From Pseudorhodoplanes sinuspersici (GTDB lineage Bacteria > Pseudomonadota > Alphaproteobacteria > Rhizobiales > Xanthobacteraceae), in the NCBI GenBank assembly GCA_945862935.1, contig CAMBBO010000002.1, positions 1 to 50,729 on the forward strand: a DNA stretch of 50,729 nucleotides. Reading direction: 5' to 3'. A program made the position numbers and the translations under genes. Positions 39,896 through 50,729 of the stretch are shown piece after piece. Under the pieces are notes generated by a model. The model did not search any database. It was given only the letters and a program-made list of their open reading frames with translations, and was not told the origin of the DNA. How positions within the stretch are numbered: position 1 is the stretch's first letter; each line of letters opens with the position of its first letter.

Positions 39896-41110
39896 ATGCT
39901 TTTCGCGCGTCCGCAGCCCGGTTCTCCAGCCGACGAACTCTACGGCAAAATGACCGTTGCCGCCGTGGTTTTCGCGGCGGTGTTCGAGATCGGCTATTTC
40001 GCCAACACGCATCCGCCCTTCGAAGCGCTGGGCTATCTGATCGGCCGCGATTTCGTCAATTCTTGGATGGGCGCGCGCGCCGTGTGGAGCGGACATATCG
40101 CCGCGTGGTTCGATTTCGAGACCTATAATGCCGCGCTGCGCGCGTTGTTCGGTGCAAATTTCCCCGAGCACAACTGGTCCTATCCGCCGCATCTTCTCCT
40201 GTTCACCTGGCCATTCGCGGCTCTCTCGTACCTGCCCGCTTACGGCGTGTGGTGCGCGATTGGATATGCGGTTTATCTGCTTGTGGTTTTGCGTGGAGAA
40301 AAACGGCCGGGCCGCATCTTGATGCACGCCTTGGCGCCGGCCGCGCTGGTCAACATCTTCGCCGGCCAGAATGGATTGTTCAGCGCCGCGCTGATGATCG
40401 GCGCGTTGAGCCAGATGGATCGCCGTCCGGTTTTTTCGGGGATTTCGTTTGCGCTGCTCACGATGAAGCCGCAACTCGGTCTGCTCGTCCCGCTGATGCT
40501 CGTGCTCACCGCGCGCTGGCGCGTACTCGTCTCGGCGATTTCTGTGACGGTCATGCTGGCCGCCGTTACATCGCTGATGTTCGGCTCGAATGTCTGGATC
40601 GACTACGTCAAAGTTGCGATGCCGATGCAGCAGATCGTGCTGACACATGGCAGCGGAATTTTTCCCGCGATGATGCCGACCGCGTTCATGAATGCGCGCA
40701 TCGCGCAACTGCCGCTCGAATGGTGCTGGGTCGTGCAGGGCATTGTCTCCGCCGCTGCGATTGCCTCGGTCGTCTGGACCTTCTGGAAACGGCGTGACCG
40801 TGATCTTTCGCTCGCGCTGTTTGTCACGGCATCCTTTCTCGTGACGCCTTATGCGTTCAACTACGACATGGTCGTATTCACGTGGATCGTCATGCTCGTC
40901 CGCGATCATGAAAGCTCGACCATGAAGGACCATCGCCTCGCACTCGCGGTCTGGACCTTGCCGGTGTCCACCATCCTGCTTGGCCTCGCGAATATCCCGG
41001 TATCGTCTCTGGTGCTGTTGGCCTTCGCCGCGCGACTTCTGTGGCGGCTCGCCCATGAGGGCGCGACGCAGAAAAATGCCGCACCCGTTGGACTTGCGGC
41101 GGCAGCCTGA
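39896..41110 (+). CDS. DUF2029/GT87-like membrane glycosyltransferase
   Basis: Multi-TM; FVNSWMGARAVWSGHIAAWFDFETYNAALRALFG ... NWSYPPHLLLFTWPFAALSYLPAYGVW. Confidence 0.75.
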   Translation: MLFARPQPGSPADELYGKMTVAAVVFAAVFEIGYFANTHPPFEALGYLIGRDFVNSWMGARAVWSGHIAAWFDFETYNAALRALFGANFPEHNWSYPPHLLLFTWPFAALSYLPAYGVWCAIGYAVYLLVVLRGEKRPGRILMHALAPAALVNIFAGQNGLFSAALMIGALSQMDRRPVFSGISFALLTMKPQLGLLVPLMLVLTARWRVLVSAISVTVMLAAVTSLMFGSNVWIDYVKVAMPMQQIVLTHGSGIFPAMMPTAFMNARIAQLPLEWCWVVQGIVSAAAIASVVWTFWKRRDRDLSLALFVTASFLVTPYAFNYDMVVFTWIVMLVRDHESSTMKDHRLALAVWTLPVSTILLGLANIPVSSLVLLAFAARLLWRLAHEGATQKNAAPVGLAAAA

Positions 41111-41182
41111 GCGGTCGGGTATCGCTTAAGCAAACCTCAACCCGGCTGGGCCATTGATGGGGCCTCCCTGAGGGCGCGAGCC

Positions 41183-42943
41183 ATGCCTGCTACTCTCCGA
41201 CAGCCTCCGTTTGCCGTGCTGCTGCTCCTTGTCTGGCTCGCGGCCGCATCCGGGCTGATGCTGGAAAACTGGGCCGATACCGGCCGCACGCTGCTCGACA
41301 CCGACGATGCGATGCGCCTGACGCAAATGAAGGCGTGGCTTGCCGGCCAGGGCTGGTTCGACCTGCATCAATCGCGGCTACAGCCACCGCACGGCTATGA
41401 CTCGCACTGGTCGCGCCTGATCGACGCAGGACTTGCCGGCCTCTTTTTCGCCTTCCGAATTTTTGCCGCGCCCGATTTTGCGGAACGCCTGATGCGCGCG
41501 ATATGGCCGCTGCTCTGGCTGCTGCCAACAATGGCAGGCATGGCTGCGATTGCGTGGCGGCTGGCCGGACGCGAAGCAGCGCTTGTTGCGCTTGTGCTCG
41601 CGCTAGTTGGCGTGCCGGCCTATCAGCAATTCACGCCGGGCCGCATCGATCATCACAACGTGCAGATCGCGCTGACTATGCTCACGGTCGCGGCCACGGT
41701 CTGGTCGGACCGTTTTCCGCTTGCCGGATTCGCAGCAGGCTTTTCGACCGCAGCGGCTCTCGCCATCGGCTATGAGGCGCTTCCGTATCTTGCAGCCTGT
41801 GGTCTTGCTTTCGTCATCCGTTTCGTCGCCGATCTGAAAGGCACGCGCGCCTTGCGTAACTATGCGCTGGCACTCGCCGCCGGATCGGTTGCATTCTTTC
41901 TGGTCAGCGTTCCGCCCGAACACTGGACGCGGCCGCTCTGTGACGCTGTCGCGATAAACGCGGTTGCGGCGATTGTCGCCGGATCGCTCGTGCTCGCGGG
42001 TGCCGCGCAAATCGTGCCGGTGCGCGAACAGCCGCGCGTCGGCGTGGTTGTGTTCGCTGGCCTCGTCATGCTTGCCGTTGGAATTGCGTTTGAGCCGCGT
42101 TGCCTGAAAGGTCCCTATGCCATGGTGGACCCGGCGGTGTGGCCGATCTGGCTGTCGGAAGTTCGCGAGATGCAGCCCTTGCTGCGCGTGTTCGAGATCA
42201 ATCCGCTGACCGCGACGGCTATCGCAGCGTTTCCTTTCGCAGGCGTGCTGGCGAGCATTTCGCTCTGGCACGATCAGCGGACCCGTAACGATTACGGCAC
42301 GCTGGTCGCGCGCACAGTCTTTCTGATCGCCGTGCTGACGACGCTGCTTGCGATCCGAGCCTATTCCTACGCCATCTGGCTTGGCATGCCGATCGTGGCC
42401 GCGGCGGCGCTGAAACTTTTTGACCTGTTGAAGCTTCGCACCTTGGGCGGCCGCGCCTTCGCGTCGCTCTTGTTGACGCCGCTCGCCTTGTCATCCGGAG
42501 CGATTGGCGTTGCGAGCGCGGCAGGATTTGACGACCGCGACAGCTTCGCGCGCCCGGCGTCCCGCGCTTGCTTTGAGACGGCGAATTACGCCGCGCTGTC
42601 GGATATTCCTCCCGGCCTGATCGTCGGCGATGTCAGTTACGGTCCCTTCGTTCTGGCGCTAACCCACCATCGCGTGCTGGCCGCGCCGTACCATCGGTTG
42701 ACCGTCGGGATTACCGCAACGCACCACATCCTCACATCCAGGCCCGATATCGCAGAGGAAATGGCGCGCGGTGTCGGCGCGCAATACATTCTGGCCTGCG
42801 GGCTGCGTCCGCCGGACGGGATTGCCGCCCAGGACCTCGCTTCAAGCCTGTGGGGCCAGTTGCAGGCGGGTCAGGTTCCTGAATGGCTGGAGCCGGTGCA
42901 GCTTCGCGATACGGTCCTCAAGGTCTATCGCATCCGCGGCTGA
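41183..42943 (+). CDS. Large multi-TM protein, glycosyltransferase-like
   Basis: N-terminal TM, DTDDAMRLTQMKAWLAGQGWFDLHQSRLQPPHGYDSHWSRLID, repeated TM segments. Confidence 0.65.
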   Translation: MPATLRQPPFAVLLLLVWLAAASGLMLENWADTGRTLLDTDDAMRLTQMKAWLAGQGWFDLHQSRLQPPHGYDSHWSRLIDAGLAGLFFAFRIFAAPDFAERLMRAIWPLLWLLPTMAGMAAIAWRLAGREAALVALVLALVGVPAYQQFTPGRIDHHNVQIALTMLTVAATVWSDRFPLAGFAAGFSTAAALAIGYEALPYLAACGLAFVIRFVADLKGTRALRNYALALAAGSVAFFLVSVPPEHWTRPLCDAVAINAVAAIVAGSLVLAGAAQIVPVREQPRVGVVVFAGLVMLAVGIAFEPRCLKGPYAMVDPAVWPIWLSEVREMQPLLRVFEINPLTATAIAAFPFAGVLASISLWHDQRTRNDYGTLVARTVFLIAVLTTLLAIRAYSYAIWLGMPIVAAAALKLFDLLKLRTLGGRAFASLLLTPLALSSGAIGVASAAGFDDRDSFARPASRACFETANYAALSDIPPGLIVGDVSYGPFVLALTHHRVLAAPYHRLTVGITATHHILTSRPDIAEEMARGVGAQYILACGLRPPDGIAAQDLASSLWGQLQAGQVPEWLEPVQLRDTVLKVYRIRG

Positions 42944-42976
42944 GGGTCTCAAAGCCTTGGGGAATGGCCATAAGTC

Positions 42977-43007
42977 CTTGCGGCTTAAAGTCCCTCTCCT
43001 ATATGAG
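42977..43007 (+). promoter_or_regulatory. Putative RpoH (sigma-32)-type promoter of dnaK
   Basis: CTTGC-N16-CCTATATGAG; the -10 fits the alphaproteobacterial heat-shock consensus CYTATNTNNG and CTTG matches the -35 core. Confidence 0.6.
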
Positions 43008-43142
43008 CCATGACGCCGCAGAGGGGCGCGGCTGAAGTTTAATTTGTGGGGATCGGAAACGGGTGAGCGGTCGATCCGCAAAACCCATCCGGGTGCCGAA
43101 AGGGCCTGGCCGGTCTGCCTGAACGAGAGGGATTGAAAGACC

Positions 43143-45068
43143 ATGGCTAAGGTCATCGGCATCGACCTCGGCACCACGAATTCGTGTGTGGCCGTGATGG
43201 AAGGAAAAAGTCCGCGCGTCATCGAGAACGCAGAAGGCGCGCGCACCACGCCGTCGATCGTCGCGTTTTCCGACGACGGTGAGCGTCTCGTCGGCCAGCC
43301 GGCCAAGCGCCAGGCGGTGACGAATCCGGAACGCACCATTTTCGCGGTGAAGCGCCTCATCGGCCGCCGCTACGACGATCCGATGGTCGAGAAGGACAAG
43401 AAACTTGTCCCGTACAAGATCGTCAAAGCCAGCAATGGCGACGCATGGGTCGAGGTCGACGGCAAGGCGTATTCGCCGTCGCAGATTTCAGCCTTCATCC
43501 TGCAGAAGATGAAAGAGACGGCGGAAGCCAATCTCGGCCACAAGGTCGAGCAGGCGGTCATCACCGTTCCGGCGTACTTCAACGACGCGCAGCGCCAGGC
43601 GACCAAAGACGCCGGCAAGATCGCGGGCCTTGAAGTCCTGCGCATCATCAACGAGCCGACCGCGGCCGCACTCGCTTACGGCCTCGACAAGACCAAGACC
43701 GGCACCATCGCGGTGTACGATCTCGGCGGCGGTACGTTCGATATTTCAATTCTGGAAATCGGCGACGGCGTGTTCGAGGTGAAGTCGACGAACGGTGACA
43801 CGTTCCTCGGCGGCGAAGACTTCGACATGCGTCTGGTCAGCTATCTCGCCGACGAATTCCAGAAGGAGCAGGGCATCGACCTGCGCAAGGACAAGCTCGC
43901 GCTGCAGCGGCTGAAGGAAGCCGCCGAAAAAGCGAAGATTGAGCTGTCGTCCACGACGCAGACCGAAATCAACCTGCCCTTCATCACCGCGGATGCCTCG
44001 GGTCCGAAGCATCTGACCATCAAGCTCACGCGCGCGAAGTTCGAGGCGCTGGTGGACGATCTCGTCCAGCGGACCGTCGAGCCGTGCCGCGCCGCGCTGA
44101 AGGATGCGGGCCTGTCGGCTGCCGAGATCAATGAAGTCGTTCTTGTCGGCGGCATGTCGCGCATGCCGAAGGTGCAGGAAATCGTGAAGCAGTTGTTCGG
44201 CAAGGAGCCGCACAAGGGCGTGAACCCGGATGAAGTCGTTGCGGTCGGCGCGGCCATTCAGGCCGGCGTGCTGCAGGGCGACGTCAAGGACGTGCTGCTG
44301 CTCGACGTGACTCCGCTTTCGCTCGGCATCGAGACGCTGGGCGGCGTGTTCACGCGGCTTATCGACCGCAACACCACGATCCCGACCAAAAAGGCGCAAG
44401 TCTTCTCGACGGCTGACGACAATCAGGGTGCCGTGACGATCCGCGTTTTCCAGGGCGAGCGCGAGATGGCGGCCGATAACAAGATGCTCGGCAATTTCGA
44501 CCTCGTCGGAATTCCACCGGCGCCGCGCGGTGTGCCGCAGATCGAAGTGGCGTTCGACATCGACGCGAACGGCATCGTCAACGTCCACGCCAAGGACAAG
44601 GGCACCGGCAAGGAGCAGCAAATCCGCATCCAGGCATCGGGTGGTTTGTCCGAAGCCGACATCGACAAGATGGTGAAGGACGCCGAAGCCCACGCGGAGG
44701 ACGACAAGAAGCGCAAGGCCGCAGTTGAAGCAAAGAACCACGGCGAAGCCCTCGTCCATGCCACCGAGAAAGCATTGTCCGAGCACGGTTCGAAGGTTGA
44801 CGACGCAACCCGTTCGTCGATCGAGAACTCGATGGCCGATCTGAAGGAAGCGCTGAAAGGCGACGATTCCGAAGTGATCGCCACAAAGACGAATGCGCTT
44901 GCTCAGGCTTCGATGAAGCTCGGCGAGGCGATGTACAAGCAGCAGGCCGATGCCGAAGGCGGCAGCGATCATGACAGCGCGACCGGCGCTGACGGCAAGA
45001 AGGAAGACGTTGTCGACGCGGAGTTCACCGAAGTCGACGACGACAAGAAGAACAAGAAGTCGGCTTAA
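43143..45068 (+). CDS. dnaK: Molecular chaperone DnaK
   Basis: [57 protein letters not shown]. Confidence 0.99.
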   Translation: MAKVIGIDLGTTNSCVAVMEGKSPRVIENAEGARTTPSIVAFSDDGERLVGQPAKRQAVTNPERTIFAVKRLIGRRYDDPMVEKDKKLVPYKIVKASNGDAWVEVDGKAYSPSQISAFILQKMKETAEANLGHKVEQAVITVPAYFNDAQRQATKDAGKIAGLEVLRIINEPTAAALAYGLDKTKTGTIAVYDLGGGTFDISILEIGDGVFEVKSTNGDTFLGGEDFDMRLVSYLADEFQKEQGIDLRKDKLALQRLKEAAEKAKIELSSTTQTEINLPFITADASGPKHLTIKLTRAKFEALVDDLVQRTVEPCRAALKDAGLSAAEINEVVLVGGMSRMPKVQEIVKQLFGKEPHKGVNPDEVVAVGAAIQAGVLQGDVKDVLLLDVTPLSLGIETLGGVFTRLIDRNTTIPTKKAQVFSTADDNQGAVTIRVFQGEREMAADNKMLGNFDLVGIPPAPRGVPQIEVAFDIDANGIVNVHAKDKGTGKEQQIRIQASGGLSEADIDKMVKDAEAHAEDDKKRKAAVEAKNHGEALVHATEKALSEHGSKVDDATRSSIENSMADLKEALKGDDSEVIATKTNALAQASMKLGEAMYKQQADAEGGSDHDSATGADGKKEDVVDAEFTEVDDDKKNKKSA

Positions 45069-45078
45069 AAGGAAATCG

Positions 45079-45108
45079 ACGGCCCTCGTCTTCGCAGACG
45101 GGGGCCGT
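45079..45108 (+). terminator. Stem-loop in the dnaK-dnaJ intergenic region
   Basis: ACGGCCCTCGTC-ttcgca-GACGGGGGCCGT, 12-bp stem with one T.G, followed by tcgtctttct. Confidence 0.65.
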
Positions 45109-45129
45109 TCGTCTTTCTGAGCAAGAAGA

Positions 45130-46281
45130 ATGTCAAAACGCTGCTTTTACGAAACGCTTGAAGTCGAACGAAGCGTCGACGATGGCCAGATCAAGACGGC
45201 CTTCCGCAAGCTCGCGATGAAATGGCACCCGGATAAAAATCCGGGCGATCAGGCATCCGAAAACCGCTTCAAGGAAATCAACGAAGCCTACGAAATTCTG
45301 AAAGACCCGAACAAACGGGCTGCCTACGACCGCTTCGGTCACGCCGCGTTTGAGCAGGGCGCGGGCGGCGGCGGCGCGCACGGCTTCGGAACAGATTTCG
45401 CCTCGACCTTCGCCGACATCTTTGAAGGCGTGTTCGGCATGGGCGGTGCTGCCCGCCAGCGCAGCGCATCGGGGCGCGAGCGTGGTGCTGATCTTCGCTT
45501 CAATATGGAAATCACGCTGGAGGATGCGTTCGCGGGAAAAACCGCGGAGGTCCGCATTCCGACTTCGGTGGTGTGCGAAACTTGCTCCGGCACGGGCGCG
45601 AAGGCAGGCACCAAGCCGAAGACCTGCCAGCATTGCGGTGGTCAGGGCAAAGTGCGCCACGCGCAAGGCTTCTTTACGCTCGAGCGTACTTGTCCGATCT
45701 GTCAGGGACGCGGCCAGGTAATCGAGGACCCATGCCCAAGCTGTTCCGGCTCTGGCCGTGTCACGCGCGAACGCACCTTGTCGGTCAACATCCCGGCAGG
45801 GGTCGAGGACGGCACGCGCATTCGTCTTGCCGGTGAAGGTGAAGCGGGATTGCGCGGCGGGCCTTCGGGCGATCTCTATATTTTTCTCGGTATTGCGCCG
45901 CACGCGTTTTTCCAGCGCGACGGTGCGGACCTGCATTGCCGCGTTCCCATCTCGATGGTGACAGCGGCCATCGGCGGAGACTTCGAAGTCCCGACCATCG
46001 AGTCAGCCAAGAGCCGGGTCAAAGTTCCGGCTGGCACCCAGTCCGGCCGCCGCTTCCGCCTGCAGAGCAAGGGAATGCCGGTTCTTCGTTCGCGCCAGAC
46101 CGGGGATATGTACGTTCAGGTCGTGGTCGAAACGCCCCAGAACCTGACAAAGAAACAACGCGATTTGCTTGCGGAATTCGAAAAGCTCTCGTCGAAGGAG
46201 ACTCATCCAGAATCCGCGAGTTTCTTCTCCCGGGTCAAGGACCTGTTCGATGGGCTGGGAAGCAGAGCAAATTCCTCGTAA
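45130..46281 (+). CDS. dnaJ: Molecular chaperone DnaJ
   Basis: J-domain [17 protein letters not shown]; four CxxCxGxG zinc repeats [36 protein letters not shown]. Confidence 0.98.
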   Translation: MSKRCFYETLEVERSVDDGQIKTAFRKLAMKWHPDKNPGDQASENRFKEINEAYEILKDPNKRAAYDRFGHAAFEQGAGGGGAHGFGTDFASTFADIFEGVFGMGGAARQRSASGRERGADLRFNMEITLEDAFAGKTAEVRIPTSVVCETCSGTGAKAGTKPKTCQHCGGQGKVRHAQGFFTLERTCPICQGRGQVIEDPCPSCSGSGRVTRERTLSVNIPAGVEDGTRIRLAGEGEAGLRGGPSGDLYIFLGIAPHAFFQRDGADLHCRVPISMVTAAIGGDFEVPTIESAKSRVKVPAGTQSGRRFRLQSKGMPVLRSRQTGDMYVQVVVETPQNLTKKQRDLLAEFEKLSSKETHPESASFFSRVKDLFDGLGSRANSS

Positions 46282-46351
46282 CTTGACGTGATCTGTCTCT
46301 GACGATACGGCTCGCATTCGCGAGTGTCCGCGCTCCTTCGGCGTCACTTGA

Positions 46352-47239
46352 ATGCAAATGCAGTTACCGGAAAAGCGCGACAAGAAGCGCATCAACCTCG
46401 AAGACGAGGTAAAGCAGTTCCGGGCGTGGCTCACGACGCGTTTGCAGAAGCAGCCCGGCAAGAACGCCAAGACCAAAAGCACCAAGAAGCCAATCAATTT
46501 CGACGACGAGGTCAAACTCGTCCGTGCCTGTCTCGCGACGCACCTTCACATGCCCACGCCGACGCCGGCCGGTGTCGCAAAAAAGCGCATCAATTTCGAC
46601 GACGAGGTCAAACTCGTCCGTGCGTGGATCGAAAAGCGCTTGCAGCCGCTGCCGAAGGACAAGAAGAAAAGCGACCGTCTCGACGACGAAGTCCGATTCA
46701 TAAAAACATGGCTCGAGAAACCACTCGACATCGGCGCGGTATCGCCTTCGAGCCGGATGCTCGCGCGCACGATGGCGCGCTACGTCGACCCGAAATCGCA
46801 CGGCCCGGTTATCGAACTTGGACCGGGCACAGGCCCGGTTACGGAAGCCTTGGTCGAGCGCGGGATCGATCCGTCGCGTCTGGTCCTCGTGGAATTCGAT
46901 CCAGTCTTCTGCAAATTGTTGCGTGCGCGCTACCCCAAGGCAACGATTGTTCAGGGCGACGCTTACCGGCTGAAGCTGACGCTCGATCATCTCATGCAGG
47001 AACCCGCCGCCGCCGTGGTGTCGAGCCTTCCGCTGCTCACCAAACCAATCCGCACACGATTGCGTCTGGTACACGATGCGATGGCGCTGATGCAGCCTGC
47101 GGCGCCGTTCATTCAATTCACCTATTCGATGACGACCCCGCCGATTCCGAAGCGCACACTTGGCCTGAAAGCCGAAGCTTCCGATCGCATCTGGATGAAC
47201 CTGCCGCCCGCCCGCGTGTGGAGCTTCCGGCGGGCGTAA
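46352..47239 (+). CDS. pmtA: Phospholipid N-methyltransferase (PmtA)-like SAM methyltransferase with repeated N-terminal helix
   Basis: [32 protein letters not shown]...[20 protein letters not shown]...VVSSLPLL; N-terminal repeats (I/N)(L/F)(E/D)DEVK. Confidence 0.8.
   Translation: MQMQLPEKRDKKRINLEDEVKQFRAWLTTRLQKQPGKNAKTKSTKKPINFDDEVKLVRACLATHLHMPTPTPAGVAKKRINFDDEVKLVRAWIEKRLQPLPKDKKKSDRLDDEVRFIKTWLEKPLDIGAVSPSSRMLARTMARYVDPKSHGPVIELGPGTGPVTEALVERGIDPSRLVLVEFDPVFCKLLRARYPKATIVQGDAYRLKLTLDHLMQEPAAAVVSSLPLLTKPIRTRLRLVHDAMALMQPAAPFIQFTYSMTTPPIPKRTLGLKAEASDRIWMNLPPARVWSFRRA
46391..46693 (+). repeat. Intragenic tandem repeat encoding the (I)[12 protein letters not shown]-type helix, 3 near-identical units plus a divergent native unit
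   Basis: Units begin at 46391, 46493, 46589, 46673; 46493-46527 and 46589-46623 are an identical 35-nt string ATCAATTTCGACGACGAGGTCAAACTCGTCCGTGC. Confidence 0.95.
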
Positions 47240-47310
47240 GCCCGCCATTCCCTCGTGGAAACCGGGCCTTCCGGCTTCGCGATGCGCGGCGGATGGGCTA
47301 AACCACGCTC

Positions 47311-47901
47311 ATGCCCGCCCCCAAAATCCTTGTTTTCGCAGGCTCGATCCGCACCGGATCGTTCAACGCAAAGCTTGCCGCGCTTGCGGCCAAGGAGCTT
47401 TCGATCGCGGGTGCCGAGGTGACGCGCATATCGCTCGTCGATTATCCGATGCCAATCTACGACGGCGATCTGGAAGCGCGCTCCGGTCCGCCCGAGAACG
47501 CCACCAAGCTCAAGCAGATGATGATGCTGCATCAAGGCGTGTTCATCGCAAGCCCCGAATACAACGCGTCGGTCACACCGCTCCTGAAGAATACCATCGA
47601 CTGGATTTCGCGCGTGCGCGGAATGCGCGAGCAGCCGCTCGCCGCCTACAAGAACCGGGTCTTTGCCATCGGCGGCGCGTCCAACGGACAATATGGCGCG
47701 ATGCGTTCGCTGCTGGCGCTGCGTCAGGTTTTGGAAATTGGCTGCGGCGCGATGGTGATCCCGGAACAGATCGCGGTGAACAAGGCGGCCGAGGCGTTCG
47801 ACGATATGGAAAATCTCAAAGACGAAGCGACAGCAGCGCGGCTGAAGGCCGTGTTGCAGCGGCTGATGGATGTCGCGCAATGGGCCGGAGGAGGCCAATG
47901 A
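47311..47901 (+). CDS. NADPH-dependent FMN reductase
   Basis: [50 protein letters not shown]. Confidence 0.93.
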   Translation: MPAPKILVFAGSIRTGSFNAKLAALAAKELSIAGAEVTRISLVDYPMPIYDGDLEARSGPPENATKLKQMMMLHQGVFIASPEYNASVTPLLKNTIDWISRVRGMREQPLAAYKNRVFAIGGASNGQYGAMRSLLALRQVLEIGCGAMVIPEQIAVNKAAEAFDDMENLKDEATAARLKAVLQRLMDVAQWAGGGQ

Positions 47902-48596
47902 CGATCGCGCCGGAGGATCGGTTGATCGTCGCGCTCGATCTTCCGGGTGTCGCGCAGGCCGAGGCGATGATTGCAAAACTCGGCGACAGCGTGACCTTTT
48001 ACAAAATTGGCTATCAGCTCGCCTTCGCGCATGGTTTGACGCTGGCGGAAAAGCTCGCGGCGTCAGGCAAGAAAGTGTTTATCGATCTCAAGCTGCACGA
48101 CATCGGCAATACGGTCGCGGGCGGTGTGTCGAGCGTTGCGAAACTTGGCGGCACGTTCCTCACCGTCCACGCCTACCCGCAGACGATGAAAGCCGCGGTC
48201 GAAGCGCGGCGCGGAACGAATTTGAAAATCCTCGCTGTGACGGTTCTGACGTCCTACGACCAAAACGACCTCGGCGAGGCGGGTTATGCTGGCTCGGTCG
48301 CCGACCTCGTGAAGACGCGCGCGTTGCAGGCAAAATCAATCGGCATCGACGGTCTGGTCTGTTCGCCCGAGGAAGTGAGCGCCGTGCGCGCCATCGTCGG
48401 CAACGACATGGTGCTGGTGACGCCCGGCATTCGTCCCGCAGGCGCGGCAGTTGGCGACCAGAAGCGCATCATGACGCCATCGAAGGCAATCGCTGCGGGC
48501 GCCGATTATCTCGTGGTCGGGCGTCCGGTGACGGAAAGTGCCGATCCGAGAGCCGCCGCCGACGTCATCGTCGCGGAAATCGCGAATACGATTTAA
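47898..48596 (+). CDS. pyrF: Orotidine 5'-phosphate decarboxylase
   Basis: [61 protein letters not shown]. Confidence 0.97.
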   Translation: MTIAPEDRLIVALDLPGVAQAEAMIAKLGDSVTFYKIGYQLAFAHGLTLAEKLAASGKKVFIDLKLHDIGNTVAGGVSSVAKLGGTFLTVHAYPQTMKAAVEARRGTNLKILAVTVLTSYDQNDLGEAGYAGSVADLVKTRALQAKSIGIDGLVCSPEEVSAVRAIVGNDMVLVTPGIRPAGAAVGDQKRIMTPSKAIAAGADYLVVGRPVTESADPRAAADVIVAEIANTI

Positions 48597-48601
48597 TTCT
48601 C

Positions 48602-48922
48602 ATGGAGAGCACCAAAAAAATGGCGAAGGGATATTGGGTTGCGAATATCGATGTGACTGACATGGATGGTTATAAGCTCTACGCCGTTGCCAATGCAGAG
48701 CCGTTCCGGAAATACGGCGCAAAATTTTTGACGCGGGGTGGAAAATCGGAGCACGTAGAGGGGCAACTGCGCTCTCGCATCGTGGTTATCGAATTTCCGG
48801 ATTATCAGGCTGCATTGGATTGCTATCATTCACCGGAATATCAGAAGGCAAAGGTGCTCCGCATTGGCAAAGGGGTCGGCGAGATTACTGTCGTCGAGGG
48901 CTACGACGGCGCGCAGCCTTGA
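48602..48922 (+). CDS. DUF1330 family protein
   Basis: YWVANIDVTDMDGYKLYAVANAEPFRKYGAKFLTRGG...YHSPEYQKAKVLR. Confidence 0.93.
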   Translation: MESTKKMAKGYWVANIDVTDMDGYKLYAVANAEPFRKYGAKFLTRGGKSEHVEGQLRSRIVVIEFPDYQAALDCYHSPEYQKAKVLRIGKGVGEITVVEGYDGAQP

Positions 48923-48981
48923 TGGCTGACAGCGCGCCCGCCTGCGGTTATACCCCGCGCAGGATTTTCGGAGGCTGACAA

Positions 48982-49797
48982 ATGGCCGATATGCGGCTCG
49001 TGGTGGCGGGTGCGGGCGGACGCATGGGGCGCACGCTCATCCGTGCGCTTGCCGAAGTCGAGGGCGTCACGCTCGGCGGCGCGTTTGAAGCCGAAGGCTC
49101 TGCCGTGATCGGCAGCGACAGCGGCGAACTCGCGGGCCTCGGCAATAACGGCATTGCCGTTACGGTTAATCCGGAGGCGCTGCTCGCGAATGCCGACGGA
49201 CTGATCGATTTCACCATTCCCGCAGCAACCCTTGCGCTTTCCGAACTGACCGCGCGGCGCGGCTGCGTTCATATCATTGGTACGACCGGGATGAGCGAAG
49301 GCGACGACGCGGCGCTCGCCGCTGCCGCGAAGCGCGCGATCATCGTGAAATCCGGCAACATGAGTCTCGGTGTTAATCTTCTGGGTGCACTGGCGAAGCG
49401 CGTTGCCAAGACGCTTGGCGATGATTTCGACATTGAAATTCTCGAAATGCATCACAACAAAAAGATCGACGCGCCGTCCGGCACCGCGCTGCTTCTCGGG
49501 CAGGCGGCGGCGGACGGGCGAGGGATCAAACTTGCCGGGCATTCGGTGCGTTCGCGCGATGGCCATACCGGGGCGCGCAAGGCCGGCGATATCGGCTTTG
49601 CCACGCTGCGCGGCGGCTCCGTGGTCGGCGAGCATTCGGTGATTTTCGCAGGCCATGCCGAACGCATCGAACTCACCCACAAGGCTGAGGACCGGATGAT
49701 TTTCGCGCGCGGCGCGCTGCATGCGGCGTTGTGGGCGCGGACGCAAAAGCCCGGCCTCTATTCGATGATGGATGTGCTTGGACTGAAAGATTTTTAA
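48982..49797 (+). CDS. dapB: 4-hydroxy-tetrahydrodipicolinate reductase
   Basis: [47 protein letters not shown]. Confidence 0.97.
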   Translation: MADMRLVVAGAGGRMGRTLIRALAEVEGVTLGGAFEAEGSAVIGSDSGELAGLGNNGIAVTVNPEALLANADGLIDFTIPAATLALSELTARRGCVHIIGTTGMSEGDDAALAAAAKRAIIVKSGNMSLGVNLLGALAKRVAKTLGDDFDIEILEMHHNKKIDAPSGTALLLGQAAADGRGIKLAGHSVRSRDGHTGARKAGDIGFATLRGGSVVGEHSVIFAGHAERIELTHKAEDRMIFARGALHAALWARTQKPGLYSMMDVLGLKDF

Positions 49798-49808
49798 GTG
49801 AGGTTCTT

Positions 49809-50048
49809 GTGACTATCCGCGCTGGCCGAGTGTCGCACTGGATCGGGATTGTTCTGGCGCTGCCGCTTGCCGTGTTGACCGCAATCGAAATCGTAAGCTG
49901 GACGCGCGGCGGCTATCCCCCGACCGTCGGAATAAGCGAAGTGCTTTTCGTTATTGGAGCCGTGCTGATCGCGATGCTGTCAATCTACGCGATGTGCAGG
50001 GCCATCGGCTTCGTCGCCGTCAGGTTAGCCCGTCGGGATTCACGCTAA
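49809..50048 (+). CDS. Small hypothetical membrane protein (GTG start inferred)
   Basis: Two hydrophobic segments [19 protein letters not shown] and [18 protein letters not shown]. Confidence 0.5.
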   Translation: MTIRAGRVSHWIGIVLALPLAVLTAIEIVSWTRGGYPPTVGISEVLFVIGAVLIAMLSIYAMCRAIGFVAVRLARRDSR

Positions 50049-50053
50049 AGGGA

Positions 50054-50680
50054 ATGACTATGGATCGCTTGCTTGTTCTCGTTCGTCACGGCCAGAGCGA
50101 ATGGAATCTGAAAAACCTGTTCACTGGCTGGAAGGACGTCGACCTCACCGAGCAAGGCGTTAATGAAGCGCGCGAGGCGGGGCGCAAGCTTAAGGCGCAG
50201 GGCCTTGCCTTCGATGTGGCGTTCACGTCCGTCTTGAAGCGCGCACAGCGTACGCTCGACCTGATCCTCACGGAGATGGGCGCAAGCGGCGTCCCCATTA
50301 TGCGCGATCAGGCTTTGAACGAGCGTCACTACGGCGACCTCGTCGGCATGAATAAGGACGACGCGCGCAAAAAGTGGGGCGAGGAGCAGGTGCTGCAATG
50401 GCGCCGCTCCTACGATATCCAGCCGCCCGGTGGTGAAAGTCTGAAAGACACGGTCGCGCGCACCCTGCCTTATTTCATTCAGGAGATACTGCCGCGTGTG
50501 CTGCGGGGTGAGCGCACCATTGTGGCCGCGCACGGCAATTCGCTGCGCGCGCTGGTGATGGTGCTGGAGCGGCTTTCGCCCGACGGCATCCTCAAGCGCG
50601 AACTCGCGACCGGCGTGCCGATCGTTTATCGCCTGAACGCCGATTCCACCGTCGCTTCGCAGCTTGATCTGGCCGCATGA
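50054..50680 (+). CDS. gpmA: 2,3-bisphosphoglycerate-dependent phosphoglycerate mutase
   Basis: [67 protein letters not shown]. Confidence 0.97.
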   Translation: MTMDRLLVLVRHGQSEWNLKNLFTGWKDVDLTEQGVNEAREAGRKLKAQGLAFDVAFTSVLKRAQRTLDLILTEMGASGVPIMRDQALNERHYGDLVGMNKDDARKKWGEEQVLQWRRSYDIQPPGGESLKDTVARTLPYFIQEILPRVLRGERTIVAAHGNSLRALVMVLERLSPDGILKRELATGVPIVYRLNADSTVASQLDLAA

Positions 50681-50729
50681 GCGGACAAGTCCGCATCTGG
50701 TTGTGAGTTAAGCATTCCCGGTAAGGTAA

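Noticed and set aside
39656-41056. 466-aa minus-strand ORF opposite the GT87-like gene
   Set aside because: R/H/E/Q-rich shadow ORF; the plus strand has a coherent multi-TM protein.
43746-44972. 408-aa minus-strand ORF opposite dnaK
   Set aside because: Shadow frame of the highly conserved dnaK; no independent support.
46324-47301. 325-aa alternative plus-frame ORF overlapping pmtA
   Set aside because: The out-of-frame repeats mirror the DNA duplication. The 46352-47239 frame carries the methyltransferase motifs.

Overview
This 50.7 kb window looks like the chromosome of a Rhizobiales-type (Bradyrhizobium/Rhodopseudomonas-like) alphaproteobacterium, at roughly 62-65% GC where I counted. It is mostly dense housekeeping sequence: the 3' part of a tad/cpa pilus operon (cpaD end, cpaE, cpaF, tadB, tadC, tadD), tRNA-Ala(CGC), folD, typA, an HpnP-like B12/radical SAM protein, a TAXI receptor, rlmN, hisE, coaA, a hybrid histidine kinase, gshB-yraN-rsmI, hemW/rdgB/rph, hrcA-grpE, dnaK-dnaJ, a PmtA-like methyltransferase, pyrF, dapB and gpmA. 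The most unusual stretch is about 28.81-29.68 kb. There a comM gene is cut off at its conserved CxC motif. The break is followed by a 59-codon ORF headed by a perfect 10+10 bp palindrome, then about 550 bp of near-continuous hairpins/palindromes with no convincing coding content. That segment contains a tRNA/tmRNA-like acceptor and T-arm module without a normal D-arm, twin hairpins of identical architecture, a GNRA-capped terminator and a ladder of short palindromes. It is a candidate undescribed structured RNA or mobile-element scar. Other points worth a look: in-frame amplification of the N-terminal helix of the PmtA-like protein, a large hairpin in the typA leader, a low-GC SpoU methyltransferase beside tRNA-Ala, and four convergent gene pairs overlapping by exactly 4 nt at their stop codons. 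All assignments come from reading the sequence; no database or folding program was run.
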